In this document: positions 7,976 through 14,889 of the stretch, in pieces | Layout of the letters: the number at the start of each line of letters is the position of its first letter | How positions within the stretch are numbered: position 1 is the stretch's first letter | Assembly: GCA_902492275.1 (NCBI GenBank) | Contig: CABUKW010000067.1 | Coordinates: forward strand, 1-15,113 | Direction of reading: 5' to 3' | DNA: 15,113 bases | From: an uncultured Peptococcaceae bacterium | GTDB lineage: Bacteria > Bacillota > Peptococcia > Peptococcales > Peptococcaceae | The notes under the pieces: generated by a model | What the model saw: only the letters and a program-made list of their open reading frames with translations | Told to the model about the DNA's origin: nothing | The model's database searches: none | Position numbers and translations under genes: made by a program

Positions 7976-10900
7976 ATGTCAATAGCGTTTGATCAATATC
8001 AGAGATATAAAAATGTACAAATAGCAGTTGATCAACTGAGGGAAGATGGACAATATTATCGCATTTTAGAAGTTGGTGCGAATGAACATAAAAATTTAGA
8101 AAAGTTTTTACCGCAAGATGAAATTTATTATTTAGATATTCAGTTATCGGAAAACTTATTAGGCGATCCACGTTATTTTTTAGGTGATGCTACTGCGATG
8201 AATTTTGATGATAATGAATTTGATGTTATAGTAGCATTGGATGTGTATGAGCATATTTCTCCAGAAAAGCGAGAATCGTTTTTATCTGAAGTGAATCGTG
8301 TAAGTAAGAATTTTTTTATCATTTGTGCGCCCTTTTATAGTCCAGAGGTAGTTAATGCTGAAATTAGAGCAAATTTGCTGTATAAATCAATATATGGAGT
8401 GGACTATATTTGGCTGAAAGAACATCAAGAAAACAGCTTACCGGATTTTGATGACACCAAAGAATTTCTTTTTAAACAGAATATTGACTTCTTTTGTTTT
8501 TCTCATGGTGATATTAACATATGGGAACAGTTGATGAATGCGCATTTTTTATCGGTGAAGGATGCTTCTCTTGTATGTTATTGTGATGCTATTGATGACT
8601 ATTATAATCAGTATATATTTGAAGAGGACTATGTAAATGATGCTTATCGAAAATTTATTGTTGGTGTTAAAACACAAAAAAAGAAAAAGATAAGTTTCCC
8701 AGAAAAAATATTATTATCTGATAAAAAATATAAAAAACTGCATTTTTTATTAGAAAATTTTAATATGTTGTTTGGTAATAAAAACAATGACCAACTATAT
8801 GCTGCAGTAAATCAAATGAAGGTCTATGAGACACATAATCAATTGCAGATTTTTTATGATTATGGAGAAGGCTTTTCTGAAGAGAATTCTTTTAAAGTTG
8901 CATATGGCGATTTTACATTTTCGTTGAGCCTGACGATTCCAGATGCTGTACAGCAAATAAGAATTGATCCTGTTGAAGAGAAATTATGTATGATAGGTGA
9001 TTTGCTTGTACAGAATGAGTATGGAATAATAGAACCTTTGTTAAATGGTGGAGAAATTTTAGGTAACTGCTATATTTTTGACTCTAGAGACCCCCAAATT
9101 CTTATAAATAGACGTGGCAATTGTTTTAAAACATTGTTTATTCAGGGGAAAATCTGGTTTTTAGAGATGTTAGAAATTCAAACGTTGGTAGGATATTTGC
9201 AACAAAGTAATATAACTAAAAAAGAATATGAAGAACGCTTGCAAGTACAAGAAGCCAGATATAAAAATGATTTAAATGAAATAAAAGTAGAAAATGAAAA
9301 TCTTATTCAGAATTTTGAAAAACAAAAAATACAATATGAAGAAATGGTGCGAGCACTAGAAAATAAAGAGATACGATATGAAGAAATGGTGCGAGAACTA
9401 GAGAATAAAGACATTCAATATAAAGAAACTACACAAGAAATTAAAAATCTGAAGCAGGAGTTGAATCACTATCAGATTCATTATCAGGCAGCAATTAATC
9501 AGCGTGAAGAGTTAAAAACTCAGTTGCAGCAAGTGCAGCTGAGTTATGATGTGATTTCCAATGCGAATTGTTGGAAAATGACAGCGCCATTGCGTTATAT
9601 ACTGGATGGCACAAAACGGATTTTAAAAAGTAATAAGTATACGTATCTGTTTTGCAAAGGACTAAAATGCTTGAAACAAAATGGATTTGCATATACTTGG
9701 GTCAAAGTGAAAGGGTGGAAAAATAATCGACTGAATTTTCAGAATGTATTACAGCCGTTGTATACAGAATCGGAGTTAGAGGCGCAAAAAAAATATCAAT
9801 TTTCTAAAAATATTAAATTTAGTATTTTAGTTCCGCTTTATAATACGCCAGAACAATTTTTGCGTGAAATGATAGAATCTGTGCAGGCACAAACATATGG
9901 AAATTGGGAGTTATGCATGGCTGACGGCAGCGATGAAAACCATAAGGATGTTGAAAAAATTTGTAAATCCTATGTAAAGAAAGATAAGAGAATCAAGTAT
10001 CGTAAGTTAGAAAAAAACCTTGGCATATCTGAGAATACCAATGCTTGTATTGAAATGGCAACCGGTGAGTATATTGGTTTGTTTGATCATGATGATATAT
10101 TACATCCAGCAGCGTTATATGAGAATATGAAAGCAATTTGTGAACAGGGTGCAGATTTTATTTATACCGATGAAAACACATTCCACGACACGCCGGAAGA
10201 TGCATATTGTCCGCATTTTAAACCAGATTATGCGCCTGATACATTGAGAAGTTACAATTATATATGCCATTTTACGGTATTTGAAAGAAAACTGCTTGAA
10301 AAAGTGGGTGGATGTCGTTCAACATTTGACGGTAGTCAGGATTATGATTTGATTCTACGATTAACAGAACAAGCAAACCACATAGTGCATATCCCTAAAA
10401 TTTTGTATTATTGGCGTAGTCATGCTAATTCTGTGGCTTCTGATATCTCGGCTAAACCATATACAATTATTGCTGCAAAAAAGGCATTAAAGGAGCATCT
10501 GGAGAGGTGTAGCCTGCAGGGAATCGTAAAAGATTCAAAGATTCCGTCAACATATCAAATTGAATATGCGATAAGTGGAAAAGCGTTGATATCAATAATT
10601 ATACCCAATAAAGATCATATTGAAGATTTAGTAAAATGTATTCAGTCTATTATAGAAAAAAGCACTTATCCATACTGGGAAATAGTCATAATAGAAAATA
10701 ATAGCGTTGAAGAAAAAACCTTTGAATTTTATAGAAAAATAGTAGAAGATCCAAGGATATGTGTTGTACATTGGGACGGAAAATTCAATTATTCGGCTAT
10801 TAATAATTTTGGTGTCCGATATGCAAATGGAGAATATGTATTGCTGCTCAATAATGATGTTGAAGTTATCACACCTGATTGGTTGGAACAAATGCTAATG

Positions 10901-11404
10901 TTTGCTCAGCGTGGAGACATAGGGGCAGTAGGAGCAATGCTTTATTATCCTGACGATACAGTTCAACATGCAGGTGTTATTTTGGGAATTGGTGGAGTAG
11001 GAGGACATGCTCACAAATATTTTGCAAAAAATGATTATGGCTATATGAGTCGATTGACAATCGCTCAAAATTATTCTGCAGTAACAGCTGCTTGCATGAT
11101 GATACCGCGAAGTGTATGGGATGAAGTGAATGGATTGGATGAAAGTTTTGAAGTAGCCTTTAATGATGTTGACTTGTGTATGCGCATCCGTAAAGCGGGC
11201 TACTTGATTGTGTGGACACCTTATGCAGAATTGTATCATTATGAATCGAAGAGTCGTGGCTTGGAAGATACGCCAGAAAAAAAGAAACGCTTTGAAGGAG
11301 AAGTAAAACGGTTCCAGGAACGCTGGGCGAAAGAATTGCAGGCTGGGGATCCGTATTATAATCCGAATTTTACTTTGGAACGAGAGGACTTTAGTTTACG
11401 GTGA
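7976..11404 (+). CDS. Methyltransferase / coiled-coil / tandem GT2 glycosyltransferase fusion
   Basis: A 1142-residue multidomain enzyme, probably cytoplasmic and membrane-associated. Residues 27-230 are a class I SAM-dependent methyltransferase (LEVGANEHKN 31-40; DATAMNFDDNEFDVIVALDVYEHI 71-94). Residues about 287-375 are beta-rich (FYDYGEGFSEENS, QQIRIDP). Residues about 412-528 are a charged coiled coil with 14-residue repeats. SNANCWKMTAPLRYI (528-542) is the linker often seen before such GTs. GT2 domain one (614-820) has FDHDD (703-707), DGSQDYDLILR (785-794) and YWRSH. GT2 domain two (871-1100) has LLNNDVEV (957-964), NDVDLCMRIRKAGY (1063-1076) and HYESKSRG (1088-1095). A role in chain extension plus methyl capping is inferred from architecture and from Wzt next door. 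Start: ATG 7976 gives MSIAFDQYQRY; an in-frame ATG at 7964 is possible. Neither has a strong ribosome site. Confidence 0.9.
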   Translation: MSIAFDQYQRYKNVQIAVDQLREDGQYYRILEVGANEHKNLEKFLPQDEIYYLDIQLSENLLGDPRYFLGDATAMNFDDNEFDVIVALDVYEHISPEKRESFLSEVNRVSKNFFIICAPFYSPEVVNAEIRANLLYKSIYGVDYIWLKEHQENSLPDFDDTKEFLFKQNIDFFCFSHGDINIWEQLMNAHFLSVKDASLVCYCDAIDDYYNQYIFEEDYVNDAYRKFIVGVKTQKKKKISFPEKILLSDKKYKKLHFLLENFNMLFGNKNNDQLYAAVNQMKVYETHNQLQIFYDYGEGFSEENSFKVAYGDFTFSLSLTIPDAVQQIRIDPVEEKLCMIGDLLVQNEYGIIEPLLNGGEILGNCYIFDSRDPQILINRRGNCFKTLFIQGKIWFLEMLEIQTLVGYLQQSNITKKEYEERLQVQEARYKNDLNEIKVENENLIQNFEKQKIQYEEMVRALENKEIRYEEMVRELENKDIQYKETTQEIKNLKQELNHYQIHYQAAINQREELKTQLQQVQLSYDVISNANCWKMTAPLRYILDGTKRILKSNKYTYLFCKGLKCLKQNGFAYTWVKVKGWKNNRLNFQNVLQPLYTESELEAQKKYQFSKNIKFSILVPLYNTPEQFLREMIESVQAQTYGNWELCMADGSDENHKDVEKICKSYVKKDKRIKYRKLEKNLGISENTNACIEMATGEYIGLFDHDDILHPAALYENMKAICEQGADFIYTDENTFHDTPEDAYCPHFKPDYAPDTLRSYNYICHFTVFERKLLEKVGGCRSTFDGSQDYDLILRLTEQANHIVHIPKILYYWRSHANSVASDISAKPYTIIAAKKALKEHLERCSLQGIVKDSKIPSTYQIEYAISGKALISIIIPNKDHIEDLVKCIQSIIEKSTYPYWEIVIIENNSVEEKTFEFYRKIVEDPRICVVHWDGKFNYSAINNFGVRYANGEYVLLLNNDVEVITPDWLEQMLMFAQRGDIGAVGAMLYYPDDTVQHAGVILGIGGVGGHAHKYFAKNDYGYMSRLTIAQNYSAVTAACMMIPRSVWDEVNGLDESFEVAFNDVDLCMRIRKAGYLIVWTPYAELYHYESKSRGLEDTPEKKKRFEGEVKRFQERWAKELQAGDPYYNPNFTLEREDFSLR
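9329..9454 (+). repeat. 42-bp tandem repeat encoding coiled-coil units
   Basis: Three consecutive 42-base units lie inside the methyltransferase-GT fusion gene: 9329-9370, 9371-9412 and 9413-9454. They encode IQYEEMVRALENKE, IRYEEMVRELENKD and IQYKETTQEIKNLK (residues 452-493). Units one and two differ at 4 of 42 bases; the third is more diverged. Fourteen residues equal two heptads, so gain or loss of a unit keeps both the reading frame and the coiled-coil register. Confidence 0.88.
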
Positions 11405-11520
11405 TTAGTGTATTCTACATGCTATGCAGTTACGGGTTGATAGTAACTTCAAGGCTGATTGTTTAAAATAAAGAAAATACTGTATAAATGTTAATTATTA
11501 AATGAGGTGGGCTGTTAATA
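11405..11520 (+). promoter_or_regulatory. Intergenic region with possible promoter and strong ribosome site
   Basis: This is the longest gap in the window (116 bases) and separates the backbone/export genes from the side-chain module. A candidate sigma-A-type promoter is TTGTTT (11459-11464) and TATAAA (11483-11488) with an 18-base spacer; the match is moderate and AT-rich DNA gives such hits by chance. A 6-bp inverted repeat AGTTAC/GTAACT (11428-11433, 11443-11448) has a 9-base loop and no T-run, so it is not a convincing terminator. GAGGTGG (11504-11510) is a good Shine-Dalgarno sequence, 10 bases before the ATG at 11521. Confidence 0.4.
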
Positions 11521-13428
11521 ATGAAAACAGGAAAAGAAGCCTTGCGAAATAGTGTGAGAGAAAGACACATAATTTATATAATGATACTATGTATTTTTTT
11601 TATAGCAGTATTTTTTTTGAAGCTAAATTTTTCTTCAATGGATGCTTATAGAATGTTCCTTAATGAAAATATATCTCAGTCTCAATCAGTACAACTAGGG
11701 GAAACTAGAATGATTCGTTCTGATGAGTGGGGAGTATTAACGCCTTTACAATTTTCTCAGTATTATAATAACTGGTCATTATCTAGCCGAATGCTTGGAG
11801 CAGAAAGTAATATTTCAGCAGTATCAGGGGGAGTCCCAACAAAAAGCTTAAGTATTTTAGGAAAGCCTGTACTTTGGGGATACCTGCTATTTGGTTTGGA
11901 AATAGGATGCTCCTGGTATCATGTTTCAAAATTATTTTTATTAATTATTTTTTCGTTTCTTTTACTTGAACTTTTAACAAACAATAAAAAGGCTTCATTA
12001 ATTGGAAGTGGTATTATTGCGCTATCACCAGGAATACAGTGGTGGTTAACAACCAATGCCTTAGTGACGGAAAGTATTATTTATTTTGAGATGATTATAG
12101 TATCATTTTGTAATTTGTTTATGAAAAAGAACTCTTTAAAAATGCAAATAATCTCAGGCGTTTTATTAATGATTTCTTTAATAGGTTTTGTTTTGGTGTT
12201 ATACCCTGCTGTGCAGGTGCCGCTCGTATATTTGGGTGTGTTGTTGGCAGGAGGAATTTATTTAGATAATAAAAATGAATATGTGATCTCAAGCAAACGT
12301 ATATTCATTTTTTTTATAAGTTTTATATTTGCCGGTGTGATTATCTTAATAGACGGTTTGAAAATGGCACCAGATTATTTGAAAATTCTAGATACAGTGT
12401 ATCCAGGGAAAAGATTCGTTTCGGGTGGAAATCTATCCATTATTGATTTATTTAAATATATTGTTGTACCAATGTTGCCATTTAAAGAAGTGACATTTTC
12501 TAATTCTAGTGAAGTAAGTTCTTTTTTTACATTGTTTCCGTTAGTTTGGGTTTCACTGAATTGGAGTAAAAAGAAAGAATACGTGATAAAAGTAATTTTT
12601 GGATTCTGCTTATGGTGTTTGATTTTTATGTTAATTGGGATACCGAATAGTGCGGCAAAATATACATTGTGGAGTTTTGTAGCGGAAGAAAGGTTATTAA
12701 TTACTTTTGGATATGCTTCAACTCTATTAATTTGTTGTATCGCGGGAAGAATAACGAATTCAAATAATGATATAAAATTAACGGCGCAAAATTTAATATT
12801 TATGGGTTTAGTATTTTTGATTGTGTATCAACACAGTCCTGATTTTCAGGGATATATTCTAAAGGATACTTATATGGCGTTTTTAGTTCTTTTTCTTTTA
12901 TTGATATATCTTTTTATAGAAAAAAAAGAAGAATTCTTGGTTGCATTTTTATTGCTTACAGTTATTAGTGGCGCGACTGTGAACCCGATTCATTTTGGCA
13001 TAGACGTTATGACTGATACAGTTTTTGCAGATACAGTCAGAAAAATTAATGATGAAGAAACAGGAAAATGGATTACAATAGATGATTTATGGATATCGAA
13101 ATATTTACTTGCCCAAGGAATTGAAACTGTAAATGCGTTGAATTATCCTCCAAAGTTGGAAGAATGGAGTTCGGTGGATAGCGGAATGAACAATGTAGAG
13201 ATATATAACAGATATGCACATGTGAAGGTAATTTTAAATGAGAAGGCGGAAGAAAAGTTTGAATTAATACAAGGTGATGTATTTCAAGTGAGCTTAACGG
13301 ATGCAGATATAAGACGTTTGAATATCAGGTACGTTGTATCAAAAAATGAAATAGTGAAAAGAGAACTTCTTCAAGAGCTTTGCGTTGTACCAGAGGATAA
13401 TATTCATATTTATAAAGTAATATATTAA
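11521..13428 (+). CDS. Multi-spanning membrane protein, putative GT-C-type glycosyltransferase
   Basis: A 635-residue polytopic membrane protein. TM1 is at about 17-34. A large extracytoplasmic loop follows with RSDEW (66-70) and TPLQFSQYYNN (74-84), and then about ten hydrophobic segments up to about residue 483, including LSPGIQWW (168-175). The C-terminal part (about 485-635) is a soluble, probably extracytoplasmic domain with YNRYAHVKVI. The acidic first-loop motif after TM1 is typical of GT-C enzymes that use polyprenyl-phosphate sugars outside the membrane. The overall pattern resembles the large uncharacterised surface-polysaccharide membrane proteins annotated under DUF7657-like names (from memory, unchecked). 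The next three genes could supply a flipped lipid-linked sugar, so a GacL-like role in side-chain addition is inferred. ATG 11521 has GAGGTGG upstream. The gene is strongly AT-rich. Confidence 0.8.
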   Translation: MKTGKEALRNSVRERHIIYIMILCIFFIAVFFLKLNFSSMDAYRMFLNENISQSQSVQLGETRMIRSDEWGVLTPLQFSQYYNNWSLSSRMLGAESNISAVSGGVPTKSLSILGKPVLWGYLLFGLEIGCSWYHVSKLFLLIIFSFLLLELLTNNKKASLIGSGIIALSPGIQWWLTTNALVTESIIYFEMIIVSFCNLFMKKNSLKMQIISGVLLMISLIGFVLVLYPAVQVPLVYLGVLLAGGIYLDNKNEYVISSKRIFIFFISFIFAGVIILIDGLKMAPDYLKILDTVYPGKRFVSGGNLSIIDLFKYIVVPMLPFKEVTFSNSSEVSSFFTLFPLVWVSLNWSKKKEYVIKVIFGFCLWCLIFMLIGIPNSAAKYTLWSFVAEERLLITFGYASTLLICCIAGRITNSNNDIKLTAQNLIFMGLVFLIVYQHSPDFQGYILKDTYMAFLVLFLLLIYLFIEKKEEFLVAFLLLTVISGATVNPIHFGIDVMTDTVFADTVRKINDEETGKWITIDDLWISKYLLAQGIETVNALNYPPKLEEWSSVDSGMNNVEIYNRYAHVKVILNEKAEEKFELIQGDVFQVSLTDADIRRLNIRYVVSKNEIVKRELLQELCVVPEDNIHIYKVIY

Positions 13429-13458
13429 ATTAATTTGGCGGAAGAAGGTGCAGTATTT

Positions 13459-14160
13459 TTGAAAACGCTTGTGATTATTCCAGCTTATAATGAAGCGTTA
13501 AATATTGAAAAGGTTATAGCTGAAGTTACAACAATTGGACAAATTGATTATCTCGTTATAAATGATTGCTCTACAGATAAGACACAAGAAATTTTAGAAA
13601 AACAAAAAGCTGCTTATGTCAATCTGCCCGTTAATCTTGGTATTGGTGGGGGGGTTCAGACGGGATATATCTATGCTCGGGATCACGATTATGATATTGC
13701 GATTCAAATGGATGGTGATGGGCAGCATGATGCGCAATACTTATCAGCTCTAGTGCAACCAATTTTGGAGGATAAGGCTGATTTTGTTATTGGATCTAGA
13801 TTTATAACAAGGGAAGGTTTTCAATCTTCTGGTCTAAGACGTTTGGGAATTAATATATTGAGTTTTTTAATAAAAATTTGTTGTGGCGTAGAAATAAAAG
13901 ATGTGACAAGTGGTTTTAGGGCGGTAAATAGAAAATTAATTGAATACTTTTCCAGTGAATACGCTCAAGATTATCCTGAGCCAGAAGCAATTGTTGCTGC
14001 TGCATTAAATGGTGCTAGAATTGTTGAAGTTCCAGTAAAAATGAGAGAACGCGAAGGTGGAGTAAGCTCTATATCCGCTTTTAAATCGGTTTATTATATG
14101 ATAAAGGTATCAATTGCGATAATGTTACAACGTCTTATGCTAGGGGGAAAGAAAAAATGA
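13459..14160 (+). CDS. DPM1/GacI-like polyprenyl-phosphate glycosyltransferase (GT2)
   Basis: GT2 enzyme predicted to move a sugar from a nucleotide donor to polyprenyl phosphate at the inner membrane face. The 233-residue protein has MKTLVIIPAYNEA (1-13), INDCSTD (34-40), NLGIGGGVQTGY (59-70), metal-binding MDGDGQHD (84-91), FVIGSRF (109-115), TSGFRAVNR (150-158), PEPEAI (173-178) and REREGGVSSI (196-205). A hydrophobic C-terminal helix (about 210-227) probably attaches it to the membrane. TTG at 13459 is chosen: AAGGTG lies 8 bases upstream and the protein then starts directly at the first GT2 strand. A TTG at 13435 would add eight residues. Its stop overlaps the next start (ATGA). A small DUF2304 partner follows, as GacJ follows GacI in streptococci. 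The sugar is not identifiable. Confidence 0.9.
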   Translation: MKTLVIIPAYNEALNIEKVIAEVTTIGQIDYLVINDCSTDKTQEILEKQKAAYVNLPVNLGIGGGVQTGYIYARDHDYDIAIQMDGDGQHDAQYLSALVQPILEDKADFVIGSRFITREGFQSSGLRRLGINILSFLIKICCGVEIKDVTSGFRAVNRKLIEYFSSEYAQDYPEPEAIVAAALNGARIVEVPVKMREREGGVSSISAFKSVYYMIKVSIAIMLQRLMLGGKKK

Positions 14161-14516
14161 ACCATGTATTGCAACTTTTTTTACTATGCGCGCTTGGGGT
14201 GTATTATTGTTCCATTTTTTATTTATTAAGAAGAAAAAGTCTGATGTTAAAATATACATTAGTTTGGTTGCTTTCAGGGATAATTATGTTCCTGGCAGTA
14301 ATTTTTCCATCAGGAATACAGTGGATAATCACACGAATGGGTATCATTGAGATGACAAATGGAATTTTTGCCGTTTGTATCTTCTGTGTGCTATTGATTC
14401 TAATATCACTAACTGGAATTGTCTCAAAAATGAGCAAAAAGAATAAGGACGTAATCCAACAATGTGCATTAATGGAAAAAAGAATACGTGAATTGGAACG
14501 GGGAAAGCAATCATGA
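14157..14516 (+). CDS. DUF2304 family small membrane protein (GacJ-like)
   Basis: A 119-residue membrane protein with three hydrophobic segments (about 3-23, 33-51, 66-90) and a charged, probably helical cytoplasmic tail (91-119: MSKKNKD, MEKRIRELERGK). The LKYTLVWLLSGIIM stretch (31-44) and overall size fit DUF2304. In group A Streptococcus the family member GacJ forms a complex with GacI and raises its activity. The same role here is inferred from adjacency and from ATGA overlaps with both neighbouring genes. The ribosome site is the purine-rich GGGGGAAAG just upstream, within the end of the previous gene. No catalytic residues are expected. Confidence 0.87.
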   Translation: MNHVLQLFLLCALGVYYCSIFYLLRRKSLMLKYTLVWLLSGIIMFLAVIFPSGIQWIITRMGIIEMTNGIFAVCIFCVLLILISLTGIVSKMSKKNKDVIQQCALMEKRIRELERGKQS

Positions 14517-14857
14517 AAATGACATTAATGTGTTTATTAAATACAGCACTTTTGATAGTTGGTCAGATGCTTTTTAAATGTGGGTGTAATGGGCGCGAAA
14601 TTAATTCGCTGGCCAGTATTGTTTCTTTAATTTTTAGTCCAATTATATTACTGGCGTTGTGTTTATATGCAGGAACAACAGTCCTATGGCTTTATATTTT
14701 GAGTAAAGTTGATATTAGTTTTGCATATCCAATACAAGCATTGGCATTTCCACTGGTGTTAATACTAGCTTCCTTAATTTTTCAGGAAACGATTCCATTG
14801 AATCGTTGGATTGGCGTAGTAATTATATTTATTGGAGTGTTTATTATAACAAGGTAA
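14513..14857 (+). CDS. SMR/EamA-type four-helix membrane protein, putative lipid-linked sugar flippase
   Basis: A 114-residue protein with four predicted membrane helices (about 3-22, 32-55, 66-90, 97-112). SKVDISFAYPIQA (64-76), the following FPLVLILASLIFQE (79-92) and RWIGVVIIFIGVFII (98-112) are the pattern of small multidrug resistance/EamA half-size transporters, including ArnE/ArnF, which are linked to flipping undecaprenyl-phosphate aminoarabinose. Because it overlaps (ATGA) a polyprenyl-phosphate sugar synthase/DUF2304 pair, flipping of that lipid-linked sugar is more likely than drug efflux. It would act as a homodimer since only one subunit is encoded. The usual GtrA or Wzx-like flippase of such modules is absent from the window. 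Confidence 0.83.
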   Translation: MKMTLMCLLNTALLIVGQMLFKCGCNGREINSLASIVSLIFSPIILLALCLYAGTTVLWLYILSKVDISFAYPIQALAFPLVLILASLIFQETIPLNRWIGVVIIFIGVFIITR

Positions 14858-14889
14858 ATGAAACATCAGAATGATATGGGGGATTTGCA

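Noticed and set aside
9329..9454. CRISPR-like or satellite repeat
   Set aside because: The units are contiguous with no spacers, keep the reading frame and encode coiled-coil heptads.
10895..11239. A 114-codon minus-strand open frame within the second GT2 domain
   Set aside because: It is antisense to conserved GT2 motifs and has no ribosome site or domain of its own.
11428..11448. Hairpin after the methyltransferase-GT fusion as an intrinsic terminator
   Set aside because: The stem is only 6 bp, the loop is 9 bases and no T-run follows.
14513..14857. Drug-efflux pump of the EmrE type
   Set aside because: Fold is compatible, but the overlap with a polyprenyl-phosphate sugar synthase and DUF2304 gene favours lipid-linked sugar flipping.
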